Origin: Corallococcus soli
GTDB lineage: Bacteria; Myxococcota; Myxococcia; Myxococcales; Myxococcaceae
Length of the DNA: 64,000 nt
Direction: 5' to 3'
Assembly (NCBI RefSeq): GCF_014930455.1
Contig: NZ_JAAIYO010000005.1
Location: 519,088 to 583,087 of the forward strand
This document shows positions 1 through 11,414 of the stretch, piece after piece (the first letter of the stretch is position 1; each line of letters begins with the position of its first letter). The notes below the pieces were generated by a model. The model saw nothing but the letters and a program-made list of their open reading frames with translations. It had not been told where the DNA came from and made no database searches. The position numbers and the translations under genes were made by a program.

Positions 1-877
1 TGGAGCTGGCCTCCGTGAGGCTGCGCGACTGGTTGGTCAGGAAGTTGAGCTGCTCGTGGCTGGCCGTGTTCAGCCGCGCCGCCGCCGCCGTCAGCTCCGT
101 CACCACCGAGTGCAGCGTGCCCGGCACCGAGCGCAGCCGCTTCATCAGCGTCTCGATGCTGCGCGCCAGCTCGCCCACCTCGTCCTGGGCGGAGGTGTCG
201 ATGGGCTGCGTCAGGTCACCGTCCCGCGCGATGCGCGTCGCCGTCTCCGTCAGGCGCGCCAGGGGGATGGTCACCTCGCGCAGCAGCCACACCGTGAGCG
301 CCGCGAGCGCCGCGATGCAGGCCACCGCCAGCAGCAGCACCCACGTCAGCGTCTTGCCGTGCAGCGACTCCATCTCCGTGAAGGTCTCGCGCTGCGCGGC
401 CTCCTGCTGCGCCGTCACCGCCTCCAGCCCGTCGTGCACGGTCTTGAACGCCGGCTCCAGCTTCGCCAGCGCGCCCTCCGCGCCCGGGCTGTTCTGGGCC
501 GCCAGCGCCACCACCTTCGACGCCTCCTGCCAGTAGCGCGTGAAGGCCTCCTGCAGGGCCTCCACCCGCGGGACGTCCACGTCCTTCATGCCGCGCAGGG
601 TCTTGAGGCCCACGGTGAGTTCCATCACCTGGGCATCCAGCGTCTGCTGCTGCACCGCGTGCAGCGCCACCGCGTCGCCCACGTCCTGGTGCAGCGACGC
701 GAAGCCCGCGCGCGCCGTCTGCGCCTGGCTGACGGACGGGGCCAGACTGAAGCCGATGCGATCCGAGGCCGCCCGCGTGCGCGAGCCCAGCCCCACCGTC
801 ACCGCCACGATGGCCACCAGGAACACCGACGCCACCACCGGCAGCACCATCATCTTCTGCTTGAGCCTCAACGCCAT
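1..877 (-). CDS. methyl-accepting chemotaxis protein, N-terminal part (cut by window edge)
   Basis: The visible 292 codons start at ATG 877 behind a GAGGGGG ribosome site. They hold an N-terminal membrane helix (about residues 8-30), a helical extracytoplasmic sensor region of about 150 residues, a second membrane helix (around LLLAVACIAALAALTVWLL) and a HAMP domain (IPLARLTETATRIARDGDL, then DEVGELARSIETL). Coding continues past base 1, where the methyl-accepting signalling domain would lie. The sensor looks like a four-helix-bundle ligand domain. The protein would relay a periplasmic signal to a CheA kinase at the inner membrane. The signalling domain itself is outside the window, so a HAMP histidine kinase is a less likely alternative. 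Confidence 0.8.
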   Translation of the reverse strand, partial: MALRLKQKMMVLPVVASVFLVAIVAVTVGLGSRTRAASDRIGFSLAPSVSQAQTARAGFASLHQDVGDAVALHAVQQQTLDAQVMELTVGLKTLRGMKDVDVPRVEALQEAFTRYWQEASKVVALAAQNSPGAEGALAKLEPAFKTVHDGLEAVTAQQEAAQRETFTEMESLHGKTLTWVLLLAVACIAALAALTVWLLREVTIPLARLTETATRIARDGDLTQPIDTSAQDEVGELARSIETLMKRLRSVPGTLHSVVTELTAAAARLNTASHEQLNFLTNQSRSLTEASS

Positions 878-1298
878 CACACACCCCCTCGCGGGCCCAC
901 GTCAGACATCCCGATGAAGCGCGGGGGTGCATCCCCGCGGGGCCTGCTGCGCCAGCTCATTGTCGCTCATCCTTCCGCGGCCCGGCCGGGCCCCGCCGAC
1001 GGTTGAGGCCCCGTCGAGGCACGTAGGATAGACAACACCTCTCCCCCCGACTCAAGCCCGTGACCCTTGAAATATCTTGTAAACGGGTCGGGACTGCCCC
1101 GCAGGGTCATGCGGGACACTTCGCCCTGTCAGGTGGGACCTGCCTCGCAGGACGTTCCACGTCAGGCGTAGGCGCTTGTACCACACCCTGGCGCGATCAC
1201 TCCTTCCCTCTGGGAAGGGCCTCCCGGGTGCTGGAGGAACCGTGGGTCGGCGGCTCCAGGGTGGGACAGGAGCGCCCCGCCAGGGCCGGGCGCGGGCT
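878..1298. other. intergenic region, no gene seen
   Basis: This stretch separates the chemoreceptor start from the stop of the next minus-strand gene. No ORF here has convincing codon usage. It must hold the chemoreceptor promoter. A short A/T-rich patch lies near 1068-1085, unusual in this GC-rich setting, but I cannot assign a -10/-35 pair with confidence. Confidence 0.5.
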
Positions 1299-1688
1299 TC
1301 AGGGCCGGGGCGGCTTGCGGAAGGGCTGGACCTGGCCCAGGCAGGCGGAGTCGCACTCGGAGAAGTGGGTGAGGAACTCCGCCAGTTGTGCACACTTGCG
1401 GGGGTAGCGCGAACCGCCGCCGTCCGGCAGGCACAGCTCCTCGAATTCGTCGCGCGTCTCCCGGAACAGGGCCTGTCGCTGCGAGGGGGACATGGCGTTG
1501 AGCGCGCGGTCCTCGCCGCCCTGCAACCACATGAAGACGCCCACCAGCACCAGCAGGACGATGCTGATCCACGTCCCCCGGCGCACCCACCGGTCCGGCG
1601 CGGGTGCCAGCTCCTTCGCGAAGATGTTGTCCTCGCCCCCTTCGTCGGGCGGCGTCCCGTCGTTGCGCATGGGCTCCATTCCATCCAT
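1299..1688 (-). CDS. small single-pass membrane protein, unknown function
   Basis: The protein is about 129 aa if it starts at ATG 1688; in-frame ATGs at 1679 and 1670 are alternatives. It has an acidic N-terminus (DEGGEDNIFAKEL), one membrane helix (TWISIVLLVLVGVFMWLQ) and a C-terminal domain with three cysteines (EELCLPDGG, KCAQLAEFL, ECDSACLG) that would face the periplasm. It is divergent from the NtrC-type regulator, with a gap of about 105 bp between the starts. I do not recognise the family. The cysteines suggest disulfides in an exported domain. Confidence 0.6.
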   Translation of the reverse strand: MDGMEPMRNDGTPPDEGGEDNIFAKELAPAPDRWVRRGTWISIVLLVLVGVFMWLQGGEDRALNAMSPSQRQALFRETRDEFEELCLPDGGGSRYPRKCAQLAEFLTHFSECDSACLGQVQPFRKPPRP

Positions 1689-1794
1689 GGCGCGTGCCAG
1701 TCCGCACGGCCGTCCCGCAGCAGACACCAGCCGGCCCGGCGTTGCACCCCGCAAGCGACATGCGGGCCCGGCGCCCGGCTCTTACACTGGCCCC

Positions 1795-3183
<1,389 letters not shown>

Positions 3184-3334
3184 GGCAGTGGCGTGTGCGC
3201 CAGTGCATGAAGACACGGACCCCGGGCCCGGAGCGTCCGAGGACATGGCACTTCCGCGCGGATTGCCCCCGTGCGCACGCGTGAAGACCCTGCGGAGGGA
3301 CCGCCACTCCGGTCGTCCACGCGGGGGTTGCCTC

Positions 3335-3796
3335 ATGGACATCATCGACGTGCTCATCCAGCAGCACCGGGACACCGAGGCCCTCTTCGAGGCCTACCGT
3401 GGCGCCCCGGACGACGAGAAGCCGGAGCTGTGCGTGCGCCTGGCCGAAGCGCTCACGCTGCACAGCACCATCGAGGAGCGCTGGGTGTACCCGGTCGCCC
3501 GAAGCGTCGTCGAGGGGCCGCGCATCGACTTCGCGGTGGAGGAGCACGGGGAGATGGGCCAGCTCATCTCGGAGCTGCTGCACGCTCGTCGGGAGACGCG
3601 CCGCCGGGAGGCCACGGTGCGCCAGTTGGAGGCGGTGGTGGCGCACCACATGGCGGAGGAGGAGCGCGAGGTGTTCCCGCGACTGCGCAAGGTGGGGGCG
3701 GACGCGTTCGGCCTCACCCACTCCGAAATCATCCGCTCCGCCTCCGACGTGCGCCGCGAGGCGATGCGCCAGCTGGGTGCGCCCGCCGCGCCGTGA
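3335..3796 (+). CDS. hemerythrin HHE domain protein
   Basis: The 153-aa cytoplasmic protein starts at ATG 3335, where the homology begins (MDIIDVLIQQHRDTEALF). The spaced metal ligands of a hemerythrin-like four-helix bundle are present: QQHRD, LHSTIEERWVYP, EEHGEMGQLI and AHHMAEEEREVFP. Such proteins bind a di-iron centre and sense or store O2, NO or iron. The gene follows the sigma-54 activator and converges on the sensor kinase gene, with the two stop codons only 3 bp apart. The role here is unknown; proximity to a kinase/regulator pair suggests a redox input. Confidence 0.85.
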   Translation: MDIIDVLIQQHRDTEALFEAYRGAPDDEKPELCVRLAEALTLHSTIEERWVYPVARSVVEGPRIDFAVEEHGEMGQLISELLHARRETRRREATVRQLEAVVAHHMAEEEREVFPRLRKVGADAFGLTHSEIIRSASDVRREAMRQLGAPAAP

Positions 3797-3799
3797 CGC

Positions 3800-5638
3800 T
3801 CAGGCCTCCACGGCGGGCTGCGGCAGCGTGAACCAGAAGGTGCTGCCCTGGCCAGGGGTGCTCACCACGCCCAGCTCACCGCCGTGCGCCTGGACGATGT
3901 CGCGCGCGATGGACAGGCCCAGCCCCGCGCCGCCCGAGGGGGCTCCCGGCGCGCGGTAGAACTTCTCGAAGATGCGCGCCTGCTCCTGGGCGGGGATGCC
4001 CTCGCCGGTGTCGCGCACCTCGAAGCGCACCCGGGCACCGTCGCGCAGCACGCGCACCGTCACCTCGCCGTCGCGCGGCGTGTGCTTCACGCCATTGCCC
4101 ACGAGGTTGCCCAGCACCAACTGCAAGCGCTCCGGATCCACCCGCACCGTCTCCACGTCGTGGGCCAGGGACCGGGACAGCCTCACGCCCCGGTCCTCCG
4201 CCACCGCGCGCTGGGAGTCCAGCGCCTGCTCCAGCAGCTCCTCCGTGCGCACGTCGCGCGGGTCCAGTTGGAGCTGGCCGGACTGGATGCGCGACAGGTC
4301 CAGCAGGTCGTCCACGATGCCCTGCAAGCGCTCGCAGTCCTCGCGCGCCGCGAAGAGCAGGTCCGCCTGCTTCTCCGTCACCTGTCCCACGACGCCCTCG
4401 GCCACCAGGTGGATGGCCATGCGCAGCGACGTCAGCGGCGTGCGGAACTCGTGCGCCACCGTGGCCACCAGGTCGTTCTTCAGCTCGTCGAACCTCCGCA
4501 GCCGCGTCACGTCCTGGAGGATGAGCGTGGCGCCCACCACGTCTCCCGTCTCGCCGTGCACCGGACTGCCTCGCGGCAGGAGCCACCGTCCCCCCTCGGG
4601 CGAGGCCTCCACGCGCACCGCCTCCTCGTAGCCCCGGGGCTGGTACGCACCGCGTCCGCCAACGACGTGCGCGCGCACGCGCTCCAGCACCGCGCGCACC
4701 TCCGGCTCCACGCGGCCCAGCGCGTCCCCGCCCGCGTCCAGGCGCAGGCGCAGCACCGCCTCCGCCGCGGCGTTCACGTTGAGCAGTCCTCCGTCCGCGC
4801 CCAGCACCAGCACCGGATCCGGCAGGCTGTCGATGGCCGCCTGCGACACGGCCTGCGCCTGGAGCAGCTCGCCCAGGCTGCTGCGGCGGTACTGCCCCAG
4901 CCGCTCCGCCATGGTGTTGAAGTCCCGCGCGAGCTGCGCGATCTCATCCCGCCCCTCCACCACCGCCCGGGCCTCCCCATCCCCCTGCCCCAGCCGGCGC
5001 ACCGCCTGCGACAGCACCGACACCGGCCGCAGCGCGCGCTGCACCAGCGACGTGGTGAAGAACAGGCCGAAGCCCAGCGCCGCCAGCACCGACAGCGCCA
5101 TCAGCGTGTTCACCTGCTCGCTCTGCTGGCGGAGCTGCTCGCTCTTGCGCACCATCGCGTCCTGGTTCAACGCCAGGATGGCGGACGCGGCCGCCTTCGC
5201 CTCCTGGAAGGCCGGCGACAGGGACGCGAAGTAGCGCGCGCGGGACGCCTCCGGCTCACGCTCCTGGAGGAACGCGTCGAACGCCGCCTGATATGCCCTC
5301 CACGCGGCGTGCAGCCGCCGCGTCGCGTCCGCTTCTCCGGGCTCGGTGACGTTGCCCTGCTGGATGGCCAGCTCGGACTCCAGCGTGGGGCGCTGCGCGG
5401 CCTGCTGGGCGGCGCCCCGTTCGCGCTCGCCCGCGACGATGAACAACGCAGCGCTGTCCATGCGCTCCAGGTGTTCGGTGATGCGCTGGGTGGCGAGCAC
5501 GCTGCGGTAGTTGTCTTGCAGCACCCGCTGGCCGGAGCGGCCCACGCGCGCCAGGGTGATGACGGCCAGCGCGCCCAGCAGCAGGAGCGCGAGCACCAGC
5601 GGCGCCTGGGCCAGCAACAAGCGGGAGCGCAGCGTCAT
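3800..5638 (-). CDS. sensor histidine kinase (HAMP-PAS-HisKA), last gene of kdp operon
   Basis: The 612-aa protein starts at ATG 5638, which overlaps the kdpD stop as ATGA. In order it has membrane helix 1 (LVLALLLLGALAVITLARV), a helical periplasmic region of about 150 aa, membrane helix 2 (LMALSVLAALGFGLFFTTSL), HAMP, a PAS domain (DSLPDPVLVLGADGGLLNV), HisKA with the phospho-accepting His in AHEFRTPLTSLRM, and HATPase with N (NLVGNGVKHT), G1 (DTGEGI) and G2 (GAGLGLSIARDI) boxes. It is not the KdpD C-terminus: it has its own sensor and PAS domains. The translational overlap argues that it works with the truncated KdpD beside it. Confidence 0.92.
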   Translation of the reverse strand: MTLRSRLLLAQAPLVLALLLLGALAVITLARVGRSGQRVLQDNYRSVLATQRITEHLERMDSAALFIVAGERERGAAQQAAQRPTLESELAIQQGNVTEPGEADATRRLHAAWRAYQAAFDAFLQEREPEASRARYFASLSPAFQEAKAAASAILALNQDAMVRKSEQLRQQSEQVNTLMALSVLAALGFGLFFTTSLVQRALRPVSVLSQAVRRLGQGDGEARAVVEGRDEIAQLARDFNTMAERLGQYRRSSLGELLQAQAVSQAAIDSLPDPVLVLGADGGLLNVNAAAEAVLRLRLDAGGDALGRVEPEVRAVLERVRAHVVGGRGAYQPRGYEEAVRVEASPEGGRWLLPRGSPVHGETGDVVGATLILQDVTRLRRFDELKNDLVATVAHEFRTPLTSLRMAIHLVAEGVVGQVTEKQADLLFAAREDCERLQGIVDDLLDLSRIQSGQLQLDPRDVRTEELLEQALDSQRAVAEDRGVRLSRSLAHDVETVRVDPERLQLVLGNLVGNGVKHTPRDGEVTVRVLRDGARVRFEVRDTGEGIPAQEQARIFEKFYRAPGAPSGGAGLGLSIARDIVQAHGGELGVVSTPGQGSTFWFTLPQPAVEA

Positions 5639-6807
5639 GGGCGCTTCTCCTCGGGGGGTTCGAAGGACACGACGTGGATGTCGAAGCCTTCGCCTTCGCG
5701 CAGCAGCCGCGCGTCCGCGGTGAGGCCCAGCCGCTGCCGCCACTTCGCCTGATGCGAGCGGCCGATGATGATGTGCCCCACGCCGTGCGAGCGGCCGAAG
5801 TCCAGCAGCGCCGCCACGGGGTCCTTCGCGCGCAGGCGCACCACCTCCGCGCCCAGCTCCTTCGCCTTCTCGATGTTCGTCAGCAGGTGGCGCTGGGCCT
5901 CCGCGTCGATGAGGTGTGGCGCCTCGCCCGGCGTCTCCACGTACACCACGAACCAGTCCGTGTTGAGGCGGCCCGCCATGCGCGAGCCCCGGCGCAGGAG
6001 CGTCGCCGCGCGTGGGGGGTGGCTGGACAGGGCCACCAGCACTCGGCCCCAGGCGCCTCCGGCCCCCTTCTGGGAGGGGTCCTCGCCCGACGCGCGGGCC
6101 TGCCTGCCCGTGGTGGCGCGGTCCAGGCTCTCCGCCACCTCGCGCAGCGCCAGCTCGCGCAGGGTGGAGAGGTTGTCGCCGGTGAAGAAGCGCTCCAGCG
6201 CGTGCGGCACCTTGTCGGGCGCATAGATTTTTCCCGCCTTGAGCCGCTCGTGCAGGTCCTCCACCGCCAGGTCCAGGTTCACCACCTGGTCGGCGTTCTT
6301 GAGGAAGCTGTCGGGCAGCGTCTCGCGCACGGTGACGCCGGTGTTGCGCTCCACCAGGTCGTTGAGGCTCTCCAGGTGCTGCACGTTGAAGGCGCCAATG
6401 ACGTTGATGCCCGCGGCCAGCAGCTCCTGCACATCCTGGTAGCGCTTGCGGTGGCGGCACACGGGCAGGTTCGTGTGGGCCAGCTCGTCCACGATGGCCA
6501 CCTGCGGCCGGCGCGCGAGCAGGGCGTCCAGGTCCAGCTCCTCCACCGGGACGTCGCGGTAGGTGATGCGCTGGCGGGGAACCACTTCCAGCCCCGCCAC
6601 CAGCGCCTCCGTCTCCGGGCGGCCATGCGTCTCGACGAAGCCCAGCACCACGTCCACGCCGCGCGCCTTGAGCGCGTGCGCCTCCTCCAGCATGCGGAAC
6701 GTCTTGCCCACGCCGGCCGCGAAGCCGATGTAGAGCTTCAGCCGGCCCCGCCGACCGCGCTCCACCAGCTCCAGGAAGTCTTCCGCGCGCGGGCGCCGCG
6801 TCGTCAT
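5635..6807 (-). CDS. kdpD: KdpD-type N-terminal sensor/USP protein lacking kinase domain
   Basis: The 390-aa protein starts at ATG 6807. It holds the KdpD sensor domain with its Walker A (GFAAGVGKT) and typical blocks (GFVETHGRPET, VDELAHTNLPVCRH, NVQHLESLNDLV), then a universal-stress-protein-like domain (HIIIGRSHQAKWRQRLG). It stops before the four membrane helices, GAF and kinase domains of full KdpD, which is about 890-900 aa. The stop overlaps the start of a separate histidine kinase, so the sensor is encoded as two polypeptides. N-terminal-only KdpD proteins are known from cyanobacteria. It presumably reads potassium, turgor or a second messenger for control of the kdp genes. Confidence 0.9.
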   Translation of the reverse strand: MTTRRPRAEDFLELVERGRRGRLKLYIGFAAGVGKTFRMLEEAHALKARGVDVVLGFVETHGRPETEALVAGLEVVPRQRITYRDVPVEELDLDALLARRPQVAIVDELAHTNLPVCRHRKRYQDVQELLAAGINVIGAFNVQHLESLNDLVERNTGVTVRETLPDSFLKNADQVVNLDLAVEDLHERLKAGKIYAPDKVPHALERFFTGDNLSTLRELALREVAESLDRATTGRQARASGEDPSQKGAGGAWGRVLVALSSHPPRAATLLRRGSRMAGRLNTDWFVVYVETPGEAPHLIDAEAQRHLLTNIEKAKELGAEVVRLRAKDPVAALLDFGRSHGVGHIIIGRSHQAKWRQRLGLTADARLLREGEGFDIHVVSFEPPEEKRP

Positions 6808-6820
6808 GCCAGGGCCTTCC

Positions 6821-7423
6821 TCAAGGACTCGCGAGGGTCCGCGCGGGTCCACCGAACTGTCGGTCCATCGCGAGGTTCAACGTGAGCACGTTCACCCGGG
6901 GTTCGCCCAGCACACCTAGCGTCCTGCCCTCCACCTGAGAGGCCACCAGCGTGCGCACGCGCGCCGGGTCCACCCCGCGCGCCCGGGCCACCCGGGGAAC
7001 CTGCCACAGCGCGGACTCCGGCGACACGTGCGGATCCAACCCGGACGCGGACGCCGTCACCAGCTCCCCGGGAACGGGGCCGGGGGCTTCGGGGTTCTCG
7101 CGGCGCAGCCGGTCCGCTTCCGCCACCACGCGGTCGCGGAGCTTCTGGGAAGTGGGGCCCAGGTTGCTGCCACCGGACGCCGTCGCGTCGTAGCCCGTAC
7201 CGGCGGCGGAGGGACGGGGCTGGAAGTAGTCCGGCCGCGTGAAGCCCTGCCCGATGAGCGCGCTGCCCACCTCGCGGCCCTGCTCGTCCTTCACGAGCGA
7301 CCCGTTGGCTTCCCTGGGAAACAGCACCTGCGCCGCGCCGGTGACGACCAGCGGGTACAGCACGCCCGTGAGGACCAGCGTGACGACGCTGGCGCGCAGG
7401 GCGACGAGGAGGGTTGAGAACAT
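6821..7423 (-). CDS. kdpC: potassium-transporting ATPase subunit C
   Basis: The 200-aa protein starts with one membrane anchor ([20 protein letters not shown]) and the block [16 protein letters not shown], followed by the conserved periplasmic domain ([59 protein letters not shown]). Length and motifs are those of full KdpC, the small subunit that stabilises the KdpFABC complex in the inner membrane. It starts 21 bp after the kdpB stop behind an AAAGGAA site and ends 13 bp before kdpD. The order A-B-C matches the standard operon. Confidence 0.96.
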   Translation of the reverse strand: MFSTLLVALRASVVTLVLTGVLYPLVVTGAAQVLFPREANGSLVKDEQGREVGSALIGQGFTRPDYFQPRPSAAGTGYDATASGGSNLGPTSQKLRDRVVAEADRLRRENPEAPGPVPGELVTASASGLDPHVSPESALWQVPRVARARGVDPARVRTLVASQVEGRTLGVLGEPRVNVLTLNLAMDRQFGGPARTLASP

Positions 7424-7444
7424 GGTGAGCCAATTCCTTTCAGG

Positions 7445-9505
7445 TCAGGCCAGGCCCACGGTGGTGAGCAGCACGTCGATGACCTTGATGCCGATGAACG
7501 GGACGATGACGCCGCCCACCCCGTACAGGAGCAGGCTGCGCCGCAAGAGGGCCGCCGCGCCCAGGGGGCGGTAGCGCACGCCCTTCAGCGCCAGCGGGAT
7601 GAGCGCCACGATGATGAGCGCGTTGAAGATGACGGCGGACAGGATGGCGCTGAACGGGGACGTGAGGCCCATCACGTTGAGCGGGGCCATCTGGGGGAAG
7701 ACGCCCATGAACAGCGCCGGCAGGATGGCGAAGTACTTGGCCACGTCGTTCGCGATGGAGAACGTCGTCAGCGTGCCGCGCGTCATCAGGAGCTGCTTGC
7801 CCACCTCCACCACCTCCAGGAGCTTGGTGGGGTTGGAGTCCAGGTCCACCATGTTGCCGGCCTCCTTGGCGGCCTGGGTGCCGGTGTTCATCGCCACGCC
7901 CACGTCCGCCTGCGCGAGCGCGGGCGCGTCGTTGGTGCCGTCGCCCGTCATCGCCACGAGCTTGCCCTTGGCCTGCTCCGCGCGGATGAGCGCGAGCTTC
8001 GCCTCCGGGGTCGCCTCCGCCAGGAAGTCGTCCACGCCGGCCTCCCGGGCGATGGCGGCGGCGGTGCGCGGGTTGTCGCCGGTGATCATCACCGTGCGGA
8101 TGCCCATGGCGCGGAAGCGGTCGAAGCGCTCCCGGATGCCGCCCTTCACCACGTCCTTCAGGTGGATGAGGCCCAGCACCCGGGCACCGTCGGACACCGC
8201 CAGCGGCGTGCCGCCCGCGTCACCGATGCGTCCCGCCGCCTGCGCCAGCTCCTCCGGCACGGCGCCGCCCTGCTCCTGCGCGTGGCGCACGATGGCCTCC
8301 ACCGCGCCCTTGCGGATGCCACGCGGGTGCGGATCCACCAGGTCACAGCCGCTCATGCGCGTCTGCGCGGTGAAGGGCACGAAGGTGGCCTGGTGCGCGC
8401 GCAGCTCGCGCGGACGCAGCTTGTAGGTGTCCTTCACCAGCGTGACGACGGAGCGGCCCTCGGGGGTTTCGTCCGCCAGGCTCGCGAGCTGCGCGGCCTC
8501 CGCCAGCTCCTCCACGCGCACGCCCGGCAGGGGCAGCAGCTCCGTCGCCATGCGGTTGCCCAGGGTGATGGTGCCCGTCTTGTCGAGCAGCAGCGTGTCC
8601 ACGTCCCCCGCCGCCTCCACCGCGCGGCCGCTGAGCGCGAGCACGTTCTTGCGCAGCAGCCGGTCCATGCCCGCGATGCCAATGGCGCTCAGGAGCCCGC
8701 CGATGGTCGTGGGGATGAGGCACACCAGCAGCGCCACCACGGCGGTGCCGGACAGCGGCACGCCGGAGTAGAGCGCCAGCGGCACCAGCGTCACGCACGC
8801 CAGCAGGAACACCAGCGTGAGGCCCACCAGCAGGATGTGCAGGGCGATCTCGTTGGGCGTCTTCTGCCGCGCCGCGCCCTCCACCAGCCCAATCATCCGG
8901 TCGAGGAACGACTCGCCGGGGTCCACGCTGATGCGGACGACGATGCGGTCGGACAGCACCTTGGTGCCGCCCGTCACGGCGGAGCGGTCACCGCCGGACT
9001 CGCGGATGACGGGGGCGGACTCGCCGGTGACGGCGGACTCGTCCACGCTGGCGATGCCCTCCACCACCTCGCCGTCGCCGGGGATGACGTCGCCCGCTTC
9101 GCACACCACGCGGTCGCCCTTGCGCAGGACCGTCGCGGTGACGCGCGCCTCCGTGTCGTCGCCATCCAGGCGCCGGGCCTGGGTGTCCTGGCGCATGCGG
9201 CGCAGGGCGCTCGCCTGGGCCTTGCCGCGCCCCTCCGCCACGGCTTCGGCGAAGTTGGCGAAGAGGACGGTGAACCACAGCCACAGCATCACCGACACGG
9301 TGAACCACGGGGGGGCGCCGTCGCCGCGCGGTGACACCAGGTCCTTGAAGACGAACACGGTGGTGAGGAGGCTGCCGGCCCACACCACGAACATCACCGG
9401 GTTGCGAGCGACGGCGCGCGGGTGGAGCTTCTTGAAGCTCTCCCACACGGCGGGCTTGAGCAGCGCCGGGTCCAACAGCGACGCCTGCCTGGAAGCGGGG
9501 GCCAT
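7445..9505 (-). CDS. kdpB: potassium-transporting P-type ATPase subunit B
   Basis: The 686-aa protein starts at ATG 9505, 2 bp after the kdpA stop. It carries the P-type ATPase signature DKTGTIT with the phosphorylated aspartate at about residue 308 (close to E. coli D307), the TGES actuator loop ([11 protein letters not shown]), the hinge [10 protein letters not shown] and [20 protein letters not shown]. It hydrolyses ATP and drives K+ uptake through KdpA in the inner membrane. It is full length, with no broken motif. It is co-transcribed with kdpA and kdpC. Confidence 0.97.
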   Translation of the reverse strand: MAPASRQASLLDPALLKPAVWESFKKLHPRAVARNPVMFVVWAGSLLTTVFVFKDLVSPRGDGAPPWFTVSVMLWLWFTVLFANFAEAVAEGRGKAQASALRRMRQDTQARRLDGDDTEARVTATVLRKGDRVVCEAGDVIPGDGEVVEGIASVDESAVTGESAPVIRESGGDRSAVTGGTKVLSDRIVVRISVDPGESFLDRMIGLVEGAARQKTPNEIALHILLVGLTLVFLLACVTLVPLALYSGVPLSGTAVVALLVCLIPTTIGGLLSAIGIAGMDRLLRKNVLALSGRAVEAAGDVDTLLLDKTGTITLGNRMATELLPLPGVRVEELAEAAQLASLADETPEGRSVVTLVKDTYKLRPRELRAHQATFVPFTAQTRMSGCDLVDPHPRGIRKGAVEAIVRHAQEQGGAVPEELAQAAGRIGDAGGTPLAVSDGARVLGLIHLKDVVKGGIRERFDRFRAMGIRTVMITGDNPRTAAAIAREAGVDDFLAEATPEAKLALIRAEQAKGKLVAMTGDGTNDAPALAQADVGVAMNTGTQAAKEAGNMVDLDSNPTKLLEVVEVGKQLLMTRGTLTTFSIANDVAKYFAILPALFMGVFPQMAPLNVMGLTSPFSAILSAVIFNALIIVALIPLALKGVRYRPLGAAALLRRSLLLYGVGGVIVPFIGIKVIDVLLTTVGLA

Positions 9506-9507
9506 GG

Positions 9508-11226
9508 TCAGTACACCTTTCCGGCCGCGCCGAGGAAGTGCTCGACGATGGGGCCGAGTGACAGCGCGGGGAAGAACGTCAGCGCGCCCACGACGAGGAC
9601 GACGCTCACGAGCAGGCCGGTGAAGAGGACGCCCTCCGTGGGGAAGGTGCCGGGTCCGGGGGCCACGACCTTCTTGTTCAGGAGCGAGCCGGCCAGCGCC
9701 ATCACCGGCACCATCATCAGGAAGCGGCCCGCGAGCATCGACACGCCCAGGCCGAGGTTCCAGAAGGGCGTGTTGGCGTTGAGGCCGGCGAAGGCGCTGC
9801 CGTTGTTGGCGACGCCGCTGGTGAACGCATAGAGGACTTCGGACAGGCCGTGCGGCCCGGCGTTGTTGAGCGAGGACGTGCCCTGCGGGAGCGCCACGCC
9901 CACGGCGGACATGCACAGGATGACCAGGGGGAAGACGAGCACGTAGAGCATCGCGAGCTTCATCTCGCGCGCTTCAATCTTCTTGCCGAGGAACTCCGGC
10001 GTGCGGCCCACCATCAGGCCGGCGATGAACACGGCGAGCACCGCCATGACGAGGATGCCGTACAGGCCGGCGCCCACGCCCCCGAAGATGACCTCGCCCA
10101 GCTGCATGTTGACGAGCGGCACCAGGCCTCCCAGCGCGGTGAAGCTGTCGTGCATGGCATTGACCGCGCCGCAAGACGCGTCGGTGGTGACGGTGGCGAA
10201 CAGCGAGGAGGCCGCGACGCCGAAGCGCGCCTCCTTGCCCTCCAGGTTCCCGTGCTGGAGCACCTGGGCGGCGGCGAGGGCGGGGTTGGACTGGGATTCG
10301 GCAGCGTAGCTGGCGCCCGCGCCCACGAAGAAGAGGACGGACATGGCCGCGAAGAGGACCCAGCCCTGCTTCGTGTCGCCGGTCATCTTCCCGTAGGTGT
10401 GCGTGAGGCCCGCGGGCAGGAGGAAGACGAGCAGCAGCTGCACCAGGTTGGTGAGGGGCGTGGGGTTTTCAAAGGGGTGGGCGCTGTTGGCGTTGAAGAA
10501 GCCACCGCCGTTGGTGCCCAGCATCTTGATGGCCTCCTGCGAGGCCACGGGCCCGAAGGCGAGCGTCTGCTTCACGCCCTCCACGGTGGTGAGCTCGCGG
10601 TACGGCGCGAGGTTCTGGAGCACGCCCTGCGAGGCGAAGAACAGGGCCGCGACGAAGCTCAGGGGCAGGAGCACGTAGAGCGTGCCGCGCACCAGGTCCA
10701 CCTGGAAGTGGCCCAGCGTCTTGCGGCCCTCCGGGCCTGGACGACGGGTGAGGCCGCGCGCCAGGGCCAGCGCGACGCCAAGCCCGGAGGCGGCGGAGAC
10801 GAAGTTCTGCCACGTCAGGCCCACCATCTGCGTGGCGTAGCTCAGGGTGGACTCACCGGCGTAGGACTGCCAGTTGGTGTTGGAGACGAAGCTGGCGGCG
10901 GTGTTGAAGGCGAGCGCCGGTCCCACGGCCGGCAGGCCCCGGGGATTGAGCGGGAGCAGGTGCTGGAGCCGCTGGAGCGCGTAGAGGATGACGACGCCCA
11001 GCAGGCTGAAGGCGAGCAGGGCGACGGTGTACTGGCCCCACGTCTGCTCCTGTTCACGGCGCACGCCGCACAGGCGCAGCAGGGAGCGCTCGATGGGACC
11101 CAGGATTCGGGGGAGGGGTTGGGTGCCGGCCTCGAAGACGCGGAAGAGGTAGACGCCCACGGGCTTCGTCAGCGCGAGGACGAGGACGAAGAACAGCAGC
11201 GTTTGCAGCCAGCCGGTGGAGGTCAT
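9508..11226 (-). CDS. kdpA: potassium-transporting ATPase subunit A
   Basis: The 572-aa multi-spanning membrane protein starts at ATG 11226, in an ATGA overlap with the kdpF stop. It has the K+-channel-like selectivity segments of the superfamily: [43 protein letters not shown] and [13 protein letters not shown]. It forms the potassium pore of the KdpFABC pump. Length is normal for the family. The tight spacing to kdpF on one side and kdpB on the other indicates translational coupling. Confidence 0.97.
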   Translation of the reverse strand: MTSTGWLQTLLFFVLVLALTKPVGVYLFRVFEAGTQPLPRILGPIERSLLRLCGVRREQEQTWGQYTVALLAFSLLGVVILYALQRLQHLLPLNPRGLPAVGPALAFNTAASFVSNTNWQSYAGESTLSYATQMVGLTWQNFVSAASGLGVALALARGLTRRPGPEGRKTLGHFQVDLVRGTLYVLLPLSFVAALFFASQGVLQNLAPYRELTTVEGVKQTLAFGPVASQEAIKMLGTNGGGFFNANSAHPFENPTPLTNLVQLLLVFLLPAGLTHTYGKMTGDTKQGWVLFAAMSVLFFVGAGASYAAESQSNPALAAAQVLQHGNLEGKEARFGVAASSLFATVTTDASCGAVNAMHDSFTALGGLVPLVNMQLGEVIFGGVGAGLYGILVMAVLAVFIAGLMVGRTPEFLGKKIEAREMKLAMLYVLVFPLVILCMSAVGVALPQGTSSLNNAGPHGLSEVLYAFTSGVANNGSAFAGLNANTPFWNLGLGVSMLAGRFLMMVPVMALAGSLLNKKVVAPGPGTFPTEGVLFTGLLVSVVLVVGALTFFPALSLGPIVEHFLGAAGKVY

Positions 11227-11315
11227 CAGAAGCGCTCCGGCCGGAGCAGGGCGTAGACGAGGTAGACGGACAGCAGGACCGCGAGCGCGGTCCCGGCGAC
11301 GTATTCGAAGGTCAT
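11226..11315 (-). CDS. kdpF: KdpF small subunit (29 aa)
   Basis: The short gene reads ATG at 11315 to TGA at 11226-11228, giving 29 residues: a start MTFEYVAGTAL, one membrane helix (AVLLSVYLVYALL) and the tail RPERF. This matches KdpF in size, single-helix design and the YLVYALL...E.F ending. KdpF is a membrane peptide that stabilises the KdpABC complex. It lies immediately upstream of kdpA with a 4-nt overlap, exactly where kdpF belongs. Automated annotation often misses genes of this size. Confidence 0.9.
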   Translation of the reverse strand: MTFEYVAGTALAVLLSVYLVYALLRPERF

Positions 11316-11414
11316 GACGGGATGTGCCTCACAGGCGCTCGCGGCCGTGGGCTGGGGCCCACGCGAGCGCGAAGAAACCGACGGGCACCCGCGACAGGTG
11401 CTCCGTGCGGAAGA

